NCBI RefSeq assembly: GCF_016773205.1
Contig: NZ_JAETWB010000017.1
Span: 1-64,000, forward strand
Length of the DNA: 64,000 nt
Origin: Belnapia arida
GTDB lineage: Bacteria > Pseudomonadota > Alphaproteobacteria > Acetobacterales > Acetobacteraceae
Reading direction: 5' to 3'
Shown: positions 24,063 to 32,983 of the stretch, piece by piece
How the letters are laid out: every line of letters begins with the position of its first letter
Numbering within the stretch: position 1 is the stretch's first letter
The notes under the pieces: generated by a model
What the model was told of the DNA's origin: nothing
What the model saw: the letters and a program-made list of their open reading frames with translations, nothing else
The model's database searches: none
Position numbers and translations under genes: made by a program

Positions 24063-25522
24063 TCCGGCTCGACGCTCTCGACCCGCGGCGTTGGCCGCTT
24101 GCCGTCCGGGTGCCGCTGATTGTCGCCGTGCTGGTCGCGGGCGTGGCCCTCGCTACGGGGCAGGCCGTGCTGTCCCGTCTTGCACGCGACCAGGAGCGCC
24201 ACCTGTCGGAACTGGCCTCCGCCTTCCTAGACGGCCTGGCGACTGCAGTGCAGCCCGCTGCCGCGAGAGCCGACATCTGGGAAGCGTTCGACGCCCTCGA
24301 CCGCGCACGCGCGAGATACGGCGCCCTCCGACCGATGCTGTTCGCGGTCCTCCTGCCGGACGGGACGGTCCTGGCGTCGGCGGAGCCCCGCAGCATCCCG
24401 AGCGGTACTAGGCTCGCTGCGGCTCTCGCTGCACAGGCCGATGCCGCAGCGGCTGCCGGGAGGCCGGTGCTCGACGCAGATGCCGCGACCGCCGTTCTGG
24501 CGCGTGACCTTGCCGAAGGCGACGTGCCCGTGGGCCGCATCGTCGCCCAGGCCGACATCGGACCGCTCCTGGCCGAGCGCCGGGCTGTAGTCCGGACACT
24601 TGTTCTCGCCAACGGGGCGTTCGCCCTGGTCTTCGCGGCTGCAGGAGTCCTGCTTGTTCGCCACCTTCTCGCGCCCGCCGACCTCGTGCGGCGGCGGCTG
24701 ACCGAAGCAGCTCGCAGCGGGCGGCCGGTTCCGGTGGATGAGACGGTTGGAATCGGTCCGGAGCACGCGGCCCTCCTAGCTGCCTGGAACCAGGCCGCAG
24801 CTGCGTCCGCTGAACGCGAAGCTATGGCGGCCCGGCTCGCCAAGGAGGAGCGCCACGCGCAAGTGGGCCGTCTCGCCGCCGCCATGGCTCACGAGGTCAA
24901 CAACCCCCTTGGCGGGCTGATCACGGCGGTCGACACGCTGAGCGACCATGGCGACGACCCCGAGGTGCGCGCGGAGGCCCTCGGCCTGCTCCGGCGCGGC
25001 CTGGGCGACATCCGCAACGTCGTAAGAGCTGGCCTCGCCACCTGGCGAGGCGCCGCCAGCACCGTGGCGCTGGCGGCGCAGGACTTCGACGACCTCCGGC
25101 TGCTCGTGCGCCATGAGGTGGCGCGCCGCGGGCTCACCCTGGATTGGCGGAACGAGCTGTCCGGCGAGGTCGCCGTGGACCGAACCCTGGCGCGCCAAGT
25201 GGCGCTCAACCTGCTGCTCAACGCCGCCACGGCCTCTCCGCCGCACGGCACACTTCGCTTCCGGGCAAGCGAACTGCACGGCGGAGGCGCGGTCGTCGAG
25301 GTGACCGATGCCGGTCCCGGCCTTCCGCCCGCGGTAGAGGCGCTGCTGCATGCGCGCGACGGGCCGCCGCCTGAGGATGGCGGCCTCGGTCTCTGGACCG
25401 CGGTGCGCTTGGTCCGAAGCCTCGGCGGCCGCATCGTCCGGCTGCCATCCGATACCGGCACCCGCCTCGTCGCCGAGTTGCCCGCGGCGCCTGCCCCGAT
25501 GGAGGCCGTCCATGCCCTCTGA
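24059..25522 (+). CDS. aioS: AioS, arsenite-responsive sensor histidine kinase
   Basis: 487 residues. Two membrane helices (PLAVRVPLIVAVLVAGVALA and about residues 180-205) bracket a periplasmic domain of roughly 145 residues that would contact AioX. A HAMP-like linker and coiled coil lead to the H-box MAHEVNNPLGG (H278), the N-box ALNLLLNAATASPP and the G-box GGLGLWTAVRLVRSLGG. All catalytic elements look intact. It overlaps aioX by 4 bp and aioR by 11 bp, so the three form one transcription unit. It should phosphorylate AioR when arsenite is present. Confidence 0.93.
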   Translation: MIRLDALDPRRWPLAVRVPLIVAVLVAGVALATGQAVLSRLARDQERHLSELASAFLDGLATAVQPAAARADIWEAFDALDRARARYGALRPMLFAVLLPDGTVLASAEPRSIPSGTRLAAALAAQADAAAAAGRPVLDADAATAVLARDLAEGDVPVGRIVAQADIGPLLAERRAVVRTLVLANGAFALVFAAAGVLLVRHLLAPADLVRRRLTEAARSGRPVPVDETVGIGPEHAALLAAWNQAAAASAEREAMAARLAKEERHAQVGRLAAAMAHEVNNPLGGLITAVDTLSDHGDDPEVRAEALGLLRRGLGDIRNVVRAGLATWRGAASTVALAAQDFDDLRLLVRHEVARRGLTLDWRNELSGEVAVDRTLARQVALNLLLNAATASPPHGTLRFRASELHGGGAVVEVTDAGPGLPPAVEALLHARDGPPPEDGGLGLWTAVRLVRSLGGRIVRLPSDTGTRLVAELPAAPAPMEAVHAL

Positions 25523-26867
25523 ACGCGGCCGCATCCTGCTCGTGGAGGACGACGCGGTCATGGGCGGCACCCTGGCGCAGCGGCTCAGGCTGGAGGGCTA
25601 CAGCGTCGAGTGGGCGCATGGCGCCGTCGAGGCCGCGGCGGCGCTCGCTCGCCGCGTCCCTGACCTGCTGCTGTCCGACCTGCGCCTGCCGGACGGCTCT
25701 GGCGAGGAGCTATTCCTCGCCTACCGGGAGCGCCTGGCTGGAACGCCTGCCCTGCTGATGACCGCATACGCCGGAATCGACCAAGCCATCCGGCTCCTCA
25801 AGGCTGGCGCGGACGACTTTCTGGTCAAGCCGGTCGAGACCGCGGACCTGCTTGGCCGCATCGAGGCGCTCCTTGCCCGCAAGCTCGTCGCGCCCGAGGA
25901 CGCCGTCCTCGGCCCCTCGGCCGCGATACGCCGGGTCGAGGCTGTCTTGCGCCGCGCCGCCTCGAGCGACAGCACGTCTTTGCTGCTCGGGGAGACCGGC
26001 ACGGGCAAGGAGGTCGCTGCCCGGCTGCTGCACGCCCTATCACCCCGTGCCCGGCTGCCCTTCGTTGCCGTCAACTGCGCCGCGATCCCGGCCGACCTCC
26101 TGGAGAGCGAGGTCTTTGGGCACGAGCGCGGCGCCTTCACGGGCGCGACCTCGCGGCGAGAGGGTTACGCGGAGCGCGCGGGAGGGGGAACGCTGTTCCT
26201 CGACGAAGTGGCCGAACTCCCGCCGCAGCTCCAGGCGAAGCTCCTACGCCTGCTGGAGGCACGCGAGTTCACCCGGGTCGGAGGCAACGCCGTCTTGCCC
26301 TTCAAGGCGAGGACGATCGCCGCCACAAATGTGGACCTAGACGCCCGCGTGCGCGACGGCCGCTTCCGCGAGGACCTGCTGTACCGGCTCGACGTCATCC
26401 GGGTCGAAATCCCGCCGCTGCGCGCCCGGCCGGAGGATGTCGTCCATCTGGCCCGCCATTTTCTTGAAAGCGCCTCCGGCCGGTCGCCTCGGCCCCTGCG
26501 CGGCTTCGACGAGCAGGCGGTGAAGGCGATGGAGACGCACGCCTGGCCGGGCAACGCCCGGGAGTTGCGAAACCGGGTGGACCGCGCGGTGGCGCTGGCG
26601 GACGATCCCTGGATCGGTGCCGCCGACCTTTTTCCGGACCGCCGAGGGGCGACAGCAACCGAGGACGCCGCGGCGACGCTCGCCGAGGTCCTCGTGGCCG
26701 CCGAACGTCGCGCCGTCGCCAGTGCCCTTGAGGTAACCGGCTGGGACGTTGGCGCAGCTGCAGCACGCCTTGGTGTCGGCCGCTCCACCCTGTTCGAAAA
26801 GGTTCGCCGCCTTGGGCTCGCGCGGCCCGTCGAGACCAGCGGGAGTCCAGCTTCCGGGACTGGCTGA
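25512..26867 (+). CDS. aioR: AioR, sigma-54-dependent response regulator
   Basis: 451 residues in NtrC order. The receiver domain has acidic pocket VEDD and phospho-acceptor D56 ([11 protein letters not shown]). The AAA+ domain has Walker [16 protein letters not shown], the sigma-54 contact loop GAFTGA and [16 protein letters not shown] Fis-type HTH closes the protein ([20 protein letters not shown]). It should activate transcription from a -24/-12 promoter, and one lies in front of aioB. The ATG sits within the end of aioS. Confidence 0.95.
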   Translation: MPSERGRILLVEDDAVMGGTLAQRLRLEGYSVEWAHGAVEAAAALARRVPDLLLSDLRLPDGSGEELFLAYRERLAGTPALLMTAYAGIDQAIRLLKAGADDFLVKPVETADLLGRIEALLARKLVAPEDAVLGPSAAIRRVEAVLRRAASSDSTSLLLGETGTGKEVAARLLHALSPRARLPFVAVNCAAIPADLLESEVFGHERGAFTGATSRREGYAERAGGGTLFLDEVAELPPQLQAKLLRLLEAREFTRVGGNAVLPFKARTIAATNVDLDARVRDGRFREDLLYRLDVIRVEIPPLRARPEDVVHLARHFLESASGRSPRPLRGFDEQAVKAMETHAWPGNARELRNRVDRAVALADDPWIGAADLFPDRRGATATEDAAATLAEVLVAAERRAVASALEVTGWDVGAAAARLGVGRSTLFEKVRRLGLARPVETSGSPASGTG

Positions 26868-26990
26868 GTCTTAGCAGTCCGGACGGCGGGACTGCGCCTG
26901 ATGTAGCAGCGCACCGAACTTGGGTCTTGTTTCGGCCTTTTGCCTACCCTTTGGCCATGCTGCGGCCCGCGACTGCCTGTCCTGCCGGGC

Positions 26991-27006
26991 TGGCACAAAC
27001 GCTGCA
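26991..27006 (+). promoter_or_regulatory. Sigma-54 (-24/-12) promoter of aioBA
   Basis: TGGCAC-AAACG-CTGCA matches the RpoN consensus TGGCAC-N5-TTGCA at all positions but one, with the GG and GC dinucleotides exactly 10 bp apart. Transcription would begin about 12 bp further on (near 27017), leaving a short leader that contains GAGGGAGGG just before the aioB ATG at 27037. It follows the gene for the sigma-54 activator AioR, as in characterised arsenite oxidisers. Confidence 0.88.
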
Positions 27007-27036
27007 CTTCCCATCCCGATCGAGGGAGGGCCAGTT

Positions 27037-27564
27037 ATGTCGGGTTGCAACAAGGTCGCGGAAGCGGGACGCCGCTTCTTCCTGGGCCGGGGAGCGCTCG
27101 CAGCGGCCGGTGCCGCCGCCGTAGCCGCCGCACCGGCGGCACCGGCCAGGGCCGCCCCGGCGCTGGCCCAGGTCACCTATCCGCGCGCCAAGCTAGCCAA
27201 CATCCGCGACCTCAAACCCAACGAGCCGCTGGACATCGCCTACCCCGATGCGGACAGCCCCGGCGTGCTGCTCAAGCTGGGCACCCGCGTTGAAGGCGGT
27301 GTCGGACCGGACGGCGACGTCGTGGCCTACTCGACCCTCTGCCCGCACAAGGGCTACCCCATGTTCTACCGGACCGACGACCGGACGCTGAACTGCCCCG
27401 GGCACTACAGTCGCTTCGACTGCGAGAAGGGCGGACTGCAGATCTGGGGGCACGCGACCCAGAACCTCGCCCAGTACCGCCTGCAGGTCGACGGCAACGG
27501 GGACATCCAAGCCGAGGGCGTGGACGAACTCATCTACGGCCGCCATTCCAACGTGCTCGGCTGA
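27037..27564 (+). CDS. aioB: AioB, Rieske subunit of arsenite oxidase
   Basis: 175 residues. A twin-arginine signal (GRRFFLGRGALAAAGAAAVA) indicates folded export by Tat, which also carries AioA as a partner. The Rieske [2Fe-2S] ligands are C102-x-H104 (LCPHKGYP) and C120-x2-H123 (NCPGHYSRFD). The C-terminal VDELIYGR segment is a family hallmark. It passes electrons from AioA to a c-type cytochrome or azurin in the periplasm; no cytochrome gene follows here. A strong purine-rich ribosome binding site precedes the ATG. AioA begins 12 bp after its stop. Confidence 0.97.
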   Translation: MSGCNKVAEAGRRFFLGRGALAAAGAAAVAAAPAAPARAAPALAQVTYPRAKLANIRDLKPNEPLDIAYPDADSPGVLLKLGTRVEGGVGPDGDVVAYSTLCPHKGYPMFYRTDDRTLNCPGHYSRFDCEKGGLQIWGHATQNLAQYRLQVDGNGDIQAEGVDELIYGRHSNVLG

Positions 27565-27576
27565 GGGGGAGCGGAC

Positions 27577-30201
27577 ATGGCTTACAAGCGCAACATCGAC
27601 CGCCTCCCAATCCCGCCGCGCGACGCGCGGGTGAACAACGTGACCTGCCACTTCTGCATCGTGGGCTGCGGCTATAAGGCTTACACTTGGCCGATGAACC
27701 GGCAGGGCGGCCCGGCGCCCGGTGAGAACGCCTACGGCGAGGACCTGCGCGGCCAGCAGGGCGCTGACAGCGCCGGTTGGGTGGCGCCCTCGATGTACAA
27801 CGTGGTCAAGCAGGACGGGCGCGATGTCCAGATCGTCATCAAGCCCGACCACGACTGCGTGGTGAACTCCGGGCTCGGCTCGATCCGCGGCGCCCGCATG
27901 GCGGAGGTGTCCTACTCCGCCGTCACCGGCACGCAGCAAGCGCGCCTGACCGACCCCCTTGTCTGGCGCTACGGCACCATGTCACCGACATCCTGGGAGG
28001 ACAGCCTCTCGCTGGTCGCCGAGGTCACCCGGCGCGTGGTCGAGGAGCAGGGCGAGGACGGACTCATCGTCTCCGCCTACGACCACGGCGGCGCCGGGGG
28101 CGGCTACGAGAACACCTGGGCCACCGGCAAGCTCTACTTCGAGAGCATGAAGGTGAAGAACATCCGGATCCACAACCGGCCCGCCTACAACTCCGAGGTC
28201 CACGGCACCCGGGACATGGGCGTCGGCGAGTTGAACAACTGCTACGAGGACGCGGAGCTCGCAGACACCATCTTCGTTGCCGGGGCCAACAGCCTCGAGA
28301 CCCAGACGAACTACTTCCTGAATCACTGGGTACCGAACCTTCGCGGGACCAGCCTCGACAAGAAAAAGCAGGAGCTGCCGAACGAGCCGCACGCGGCGGC
28401 CCGCGTCATCGTCGTTGACCCGCGGCGCACAGTCACCATTGCCGCATGCGAGGCGGAGGCAGGCAAGGACAACGTCCTGCATCTGCAAATCAACAGCGGC
28501 ACCGACCTCGCGCTGTTCAACGCCCTGTTTACCGAAATTGCGTCGCGCGGCTGGGTGGACCGCTCCTTCATCGACGCGAGCACCAGTGGCTTCGATGCGG
28601 CCGTGGCGGGCAACAAGACCTCGGTGGAGGACGCTGCCCGCATCACCGGCCTGTCCGTGGCGGACATCCGGAAGGCGGCGTCGTGGATCGCGGAGCCCAA
28701 GCAGGGCGGCGCCCGGCGCCGGACTATGTTCGCCTACGAGAAGGGCATCATCTGGGGCAACGACAACTACCGAACCAATCAGGCCATGGTGAACGTGGCG
28801 CTGGCCACCGGCAACATCGGACGTCCGGGCGGCGGCTGCGTGCGCCTCGGCGGCCACCAGGAGGGCTACGCCCGCCCGTCCGACGCACATGTCGGCAGGC
28901 CCGCCGCCTACGTCGACCAGCTGCTCATCCAGGGCAAGGGCGGCATCCACCACGTCTGGGGCTGCGACCACTTTAAGACCACGCTGAACGCGGGCGAGTT
29001 CAAGCGGACCTATCAGCGCCGCACGAACATGGTGAAGGAGGCGATGGACAGCGTCCCGGCCGGTGACCGCCCGGCCCAGGTCGAGGCCATCATAAAGGCT
29101 ATCCGTGCTGGCGGACTGTTCACGGTGAACGTTGACATCGTGCCGACGCAGATCGGCTCCTGCGCCCATGTGGTCCTGCCCGCCGCGACTTCTGGCGAGA
29201 TGAACCTGACCTCCATGAACGGCGAGCGCCGCATGCGGCTGACGGAGCGGTACATGGACCCGCCCGGCCGGGCGATGCCCGACTGCCTCATCGCAGCCCA
29301 GTTGGCACAGGCGCTGGAGCGCACCTGGCGCGCGGCTGGCAAGGCCGACATTGCCGACCGGTTCCGCGGCTACGACTGGCAGACCGAGGAGGACGCGTTC
29401 AACGACGGCTATCGCAAGCACGAGAAGGGCGGCGAGTTCGTCACCTACGCCCGGTTACGCGCCATGGGGACCAACGGCTTCCAGGAACCCGCCACTGGCC
29501 TTGCGGGTACCGGCCCGGTCACAGCCGGGACCACCACAGGAGCCACACCTGGGATGGTCGTCCAAGGCCCGGCAATCGAGGGCGCCCGGGGCAAGGAGCC
29601 AGTGCAGCAGGCGGGACCGAACACGGGTCCATCGGCGGCGGCCGCTCCACCGTCAGGCGGCACCGAACCCATTATCGGTACCAAGCGGCTCTATGCGGAC
29701 GGCAAGTTCAACCGGCCGGATGGCCGCGCAACTTTCGCTGTCGCCGAGTGGCGCGGCCTCCAGGCCGAGGGCAAGCAGGCCGAGAAGGACAAGCACCGCT
29801 TCCTGATCAACAACGGCCGCGCCAACCACGTCTGGCAGTCCGCCTACCTGGACCAGCACAACGACTTCGTCCGGGACCGCTTCCCCTACCCGTACATCGA
29901 GATGAACCCGGCCGACATGCAGGAGCTGCGGCTCAGCCCGGGCGACCTGGTCGAGGTGTTCAACGGCAACGGCGCCACCCAGGCCGTCGCCTGGCCCGAG
30001 GCGCAGGTCCGGCGGAACGAGACCTTCATGCTGTTCGCCTACCCCACCGGGGTGCAGGGCAACGTGGTCAGCAAGGCGACCAACGAGCTCATCATCCCGA
30101 ACTATAAGCAGACCTGGGGGGACATCCGGAAGATCAGCGACGCACCGGCCGCCGTGCGCCACCTGTCCTGGAAGACCCAGGAATACCGGCCAGCGGGCTG
30201 A
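27577..30201 (+). CDS. aioA: AioA, molybdopterin catalytic subunit of arsenite oxidase
   Basis: 874 residues. The [3Fe-4S] site is C24-x2-C27-x3-C31 (VTCHFCIVGCGYK), with no fourth ligand, as expected for AioA. Other hallmarks are GGAGGGYENTWATGKLYF, IHNRPAYNSEVHGTRDMGVG, NNGRANHVWQSAYLDQHNDF and MLFAYPTGVQGNVVS. It oxidises As(III) to As(V) at a bis-MGD molybdenum centre. It has no signal of its own and is exported with AioB. It is longer than typical AioA (about 825-850) because of a Gly/Ala/Pro/Thr-rich insertion at residues 642-697, between QEPATG and IIGTKRLY. All motifs outside it look intact. Confidence 0.97.
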   Translation: MAYKRNIDRLPIPPRDARVNNVTCHFCIVGCGYKAYTWPMNRQGGPAPGENAYGEDLRGQQGADSAGWVAPSMYNVVKQDGRDVQIVIKPDHDCVVNSGLGSIRGARMAEVSYSAVTGTQQARLTDPLVWRYGTMSPTSWEDSLSLVAEVTRRVVEEQGEDGLIVSAYDHGGAGGGYENTWATGKLYFESMKVKNIRIHNRPAYNSEVHGTRDMGVGELNNCYEDAELADTIFVAGANSLETQTNYFLNHWVPNLRGTSLDKKKQELPNEPHAAARVIVVDPRRTVTIAACEAEAGKDNVLHLQINSGTDLALFNALFTEIASRGWVDRSFIDASTSGFDAAVAGNKTSVEDAARITGLSVADIRKAASWIAEPKQGGARRRTMFAYEKGIIWGNDNYRTNQAMVNVALATGNIGRPGGGCVRLGGHQEGYARPSDAHVGRPAAYVDQLLIQGKGGIHHVWGCDHFKTTLNAGEFKRTYQRRTNMVKEAMDSVPAGDRPAQVEAIIKAIRAGGLFTVNVDIVPTQIGSCAHVVLPAATSGEMNLTSMNGERRMRLTERYMDPPGRAMPDCLIAAQLAQALERTWRAAGKADIADRFRGYDWQTEEDAFNDGYRKHEKGGEFVTYARLRAMGTNGFQEPATGLAGTGPVTAGTTTGATPGMVVQGPAIEGARGKEPVQQAGPNTGPSAAAAPPSGGTEPIIGTKRLYADGKFNRPDGRATFAVAEWRGLQAEGKQAEKDKHRFLINNGRANHVWQSAYLDQHNDFVRDRFPYPYIEMNPADMQELRLSPGDLVEVFNGNGATQAVAWPEAQVRRNETFMLFAYPTGVQGNVVSKATNELIIPNYKQTWGDIRKISDAPAAVRHLSWKTQEYRPAG

Positions 30202-30213
30202 GCCGGAGCCATG

Positions 30214-30245
30214 GGTGGCGTGGCCCCATTTCGGGCCACGCCACC
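30214..30245 (+). terminator. 13-bp perfect hairpin between aioA and moeA
   Basis: GGTGGCGTGGCCC (30214-30226), loop CATTTC, then GGGCCACGCCACC (30233-30245) form a perfect stem 12 bp after the aioA stop. No T-tract follows, so it may stabilise the aioBA message 3' end or give partial termination before moeA rather than act as a strict intrinsic terminator. Confidence 0.65.
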
Positions 30246-30324
30246 GCGCACAAGCAACATAGGAAAGCGGGCCACCGCTCGGTCCTAACCTTCAAGAGAA
30301 AGCCTTGAGGAGCCTGCATCCGCC

Positions 30325-31581
30325 ATGACGTCAAAACTGGCGCCGTCGCCGACTGAGGCGGGCTGCGACCGCGCACCGGGTCTCGTCTCCGTCGAGTCCG
30401 CACGAGCGGCACTCCTTGACGGGGTGACGCCGGTCTCTGGTCAGGCAACGGTGCCTCTATCTTTGGCTGCCGGTCGGGTCCTCGCGGCGCCGCTTCGCGC
30501 CAGCTTCCCCATACCGCCGTTCGATCGCTCGGCGGTGGACGGATACGGGCTCACCGGGTCCGGCGCCGGGCCATTCTCGCTCGTCGGTAGCTATCCGGCG
30601 GGCAGCCATGGCCCTCGGCACGTCCGCCCCGGAGAGGCCGTGCGCCTTTTGACGGGCGCGCGCATCCCGCCGGGGGTATGTGCCGTCGCCATGCAAGAGG
30701 GCTGCCGGATCGAGGCAGGCGGACGGCTTCGCGCACCGGTCCTGGCGGATGGGGAAAACATCCGCAGGTGCGGCGAGGACGTCGCCTCCGGCGCCCCACT
30801 TTTGGAGGCTGGCATCCGGCTCGACCCTCGTCACCTTGCCCTGCTGGCTTCGGCCGGGTTGTGCGAAGTGCCAGTCCGCCGCCGCACCCGCGTTGCCTTG
30901 CTGTCCTCGGGCGATGAATTGCTCGCGCCCGGAGCCCCGCTCCGCGAGGCGGCTATCCATGACAGCAACCGGCCGATGCTTGCCGCCCTGCTCGCCGCGA
31001 GCGGCGCCGAGGTCGTTGACCTTGGCTTGCTGCCCGACCGGCGCGATGTCATCGCGGGAGCCCTCGCAGGCGCGGGCGGATTTGATGCCATCGTCGCGTC
31101 GGGTGGCGTCTCCGGCAGCGAGGCCGACCACTTGCTTGGCGCTTTGCGTGACGCCGGGGGTGAGGGTTCTTGGACCGCCATCGCGCTCAAGCCCGGGAAG
31201 CCGTTGGTCTTCGGTCAGCTCGGAGAGGCTCGCTGCCTGTTCCTGCCCGGCAATCCGGTCGCGGCGCTCGTGGGCGCCCTGCTGTTCGCACGGCCACTCC
31301 TGGCCCGGTTGGCGGGGCACGCACCGCGTCCCTTGCGCGGCCTTCCCGCGCGCTTGGCGGCCGGTTGGCAACGCAAGCCGGGCCGTGAGGAGTTCGCGCC
31401 AGCGATGATCCACGATGGCGAGGAGCTTTTCGTAGAGCGGGTCGGGCGGCCAGGGTCTGCGCGCCTCACACCCCTCGTCGCCGCCGACGGGTTGCTGCGC
31501 GTCGGCGCGACCGCAGGCACCCTGCGGGCCGGGGACATGGTCGAGTTCTTCCCGTTCGACGGGTGCTTCGGCCTCGCCTAA
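30325..31581 (+). CDS. moeA: MoeA, molybdopterin molybdenumtransferase
   Basis: 418 residues with the MoeA landmarks FDRSAVDGYGL, EAVRLLTGARIPPG, LLSSGDELLAPG, DSNRPMLAALLAASGAEVVD, ASGGVSGSEADHLL and FLPGNPVAALVGALLF. It inserts molybdate into adenylylated molybdopterin. A copy directly behind aioBA is known in several arsenite oxidisers and supplies cofactor for AioA. It is 123 bp downstream of aioA with a hairpin between. AAGCCTTGAGGAG precedes the ATG at some distance. Confidence 0.95.
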   Translation: MTSKLAPSPTEAGCDRAPGLVSVESARAALLDGVTPVSGQATVPLSLAAGRVLAAPLRASFPIPPFDRSAVDGYGLTGSGAGPFSLVGSYPAGSHGPRHVRPGEAVRLLTGARIPPGVCAVAMQEGCRIEAGGRLRAPVLADGENIRRCGEDVASGAPLLEAGIRLDPRHLALLASAGLCEVPVRRRTRVALLSSGDELLAPGAPLREAAIHDSNRPMLAALLAASGAEVVDLGLLPDRRDVIAGALAGAGGFDAIVASGGVSGSEADHLLGALRDAGGEGSWTAIALKPGKPLVFGQLGEARCLFLPGNPVAALVGALLFARPLLARLAGHAPRPLRGLPARLAAGWQRKPGREEFAPAMIHDGEELFVERVGRPGSARLTPLVAADGLLRVGATAGTLRAGDMVEFFPFDGCFGLA

Positions 31582-31706
31582 AGCACCTGCGCGGTCGAGG
31601 AAGGAGGCGACGCACGGTGAGCCGGGAAACTTGCTTTAAGGGCAATTCGATGATTTCAGCAGATGCATCCAAACGCAGCCGAAGCCGATGCCCTCAGACC
31701 TGTGAA

Positions 31707-31922
31707 CTACGTCCCCAACATGCTTGCGAACGCTCTCAACACCGCGTCAGGTGCTGCCCTCGGCGAGGCGGCGTAACCCTCAACCAGCGGCTTTTTGTTC
31801 AAGCCATTCAGTATCGCCCAGGCAGTCGGCCAAGGTAGGTCCTCATCAATCGCGTCGTCGCTGCAGTAAACGGCGATGTCGTATCGGACCAGCCTCCAGG
31901 CCAAACCGGTGTCTTGGTCCAT
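31707..31922 (-). CDS. Small hypothetical protein coupled to the SGNH gene
   Basis: 71 residues starting MDQDTGLAWRLVRYDIAVYC. Its ATG overlaps the stop of the upstream SGNH-like gene (TGATG), implying co-translation. It is acidic in the middle (SDDAIDEDLPW) and helical at the end (PDAVLRAFASMLGT). No family recognised. Confidence 0.5.
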   Translation of the reverse strand: MDQDTGLAWRLVRYDIAVYCSDDAIDEDLPWPTAWAILNGLNKKPLVEGYAASPRAAPDAVLRAFASMLGT

Positions 31923-32983
31923 CAAGCACCCCCACGGACGATCTGCGTTGAAACCCCGGCAAGCCCCCTGTCGAGGTGGAAAGCTTTCACCAAGTCGCCG
32001 GTGAACTCCGGGACCGCAGTCCAGCGCAGGTGGATTGCATCGAAAAAGTCGCTGGCGGCGAGTGACGGCGATGAGTTGCTGTCCCAGTACTCCGCTCCGC
32101 TTTCCGCCAAGGCGGTCCCGATGGCGGCGTTGAGGCGGCCCATGTACTCGCCGTTGGCATCGTGCAACCTCCTCCACTCCGGATGAAGCGGCGTGGACAC
32201 CACCATGAAACGGCGTCCCTCCTGCCGTAGCTTCGTGGCCAGTCGAGACAGTGCCTCCAAGCAAGCAGGATCCGCCTCGGCAACCTTGCCGTAGAGCAGC
32301 GTGCCCCTAACGCCGTCGCCTCCCAGCGGGCCGCTGCCATACTTGTCGAAGACCAGCGGATCGACGCGGTCTGCGCCAGAGCGCTTGTCGGCGATGGACA
32401 GGGCGTTGCGGACCAGGGAAACCAGGGAGAAGTAGCGGGTGTAGAGCAGCCAGGGGTTGGCCTGGCCGAAGACGTAGTCATCCACGTCGCCGCGGTCGAA
32501 GAAGGCGGTCGAGGACGCAGGGCAGCTGTTAAAGTCTTGCGGCGACGCGATGAGCAGCACGTCCCGCACCGTCCCAAAGTGCCCCAGCAGCCATTCCGCG
32601 GCATACCCGGTCTGGTTGATGCTTCGGCCGCACATGCCGCCATTGAACGGCACCGCCTCCGGCGATGCATGGGTCATGGTATCGCCGTCAAAGTGGCGCC
32701 ACGCGACCGACGAGCCAACCACAAGCATGTTCGGAGCCTCGGGACGCTCCTGCCTCATGAAGGCAAACTTCTCGTCAATGCAGAGGGAATTCGTAAGGGC
32801 CGGTGGTGGCAGGTTGCCGGTGGCCGATAGGCCGAGCAGCGATCCATAGTAGAGCGCGAACATGACGGCGAGCGAGCCGAGAAATGAGACTAGGTAGGCG
32901 AACCATGTAGGCGTGGCATTCGCCTTCGCCCGACTGACTGCGTCCGCCTTGGCGGCGCGCGGCGACCTTGCTTGCTCACGCAT
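31922..32983 (-). CDS. Membrane-anchored SGNH/DltD-like protein
   Basis: 353 residues from MREQARSPRAAK, chosen because GGGGAG lies 8 bp upstream. One N-terminal membrane helix (FAYLVSFLGSLAVMFALYYG) precedes an extracytoplasmic domain. Block I of the SGNH fold is visible as MLVVGSSVAWRHFD, and the C-terminal DAIHLRW resembles the D-x-x-H catalytic block. Such DltD/AlgX-like proteins take part in O-acylation of surface polymers, usually next to an MBOAT acyltransferase; none is present here, so it looks like an orphan. It is convergent with moeA. Confidence 0.6.
   Translation of the reverse strand: MREQARSPRAAKADAVSRAKANATPTWFAYLVSFLGSLAVMFALYYGSLLGLSATGNLPPPALTNSLCIDEKFAFMRQERPEAPNMLVVGSSVAWRHFDGDTMTHASPEAVPFNGGMCGRSINQTGYAAEWLLGHFGTVRDVLLIASPQDFNSCPASSTAFFDRGDVDDYVFGQANPWLLYTRYFSLVSLVRNALSIADKRSGADRVDPLVFDKYGSGPLGGDGVRGTLLYGKVAEADPACLEALSRLATKLRQEGRRFMVVSTPLHPEWRRLHDANGEYMGRLNAAIGTALAESGAEYWDSNSSPSLAASDFFDAIHLRWTAVPEFTGDLVKAFHLDRGLAGVSTQIVRGGA

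Noticed and set aside
27982-29421. 479-codon minus-strand open frame
   Set aside because: Antisense to aioA.
30202-30324. Moco riboswitch before moeA
   Set aside because: Only a simple hairpin is present; no multi-stem aptamer pattern can be drawn.
31563-31838. 91-codon plus-strand frame after moeA
   Set aside because: Arg/Ser-rich with no protein character, and it overlaps the better-supported small minus-strand gene.
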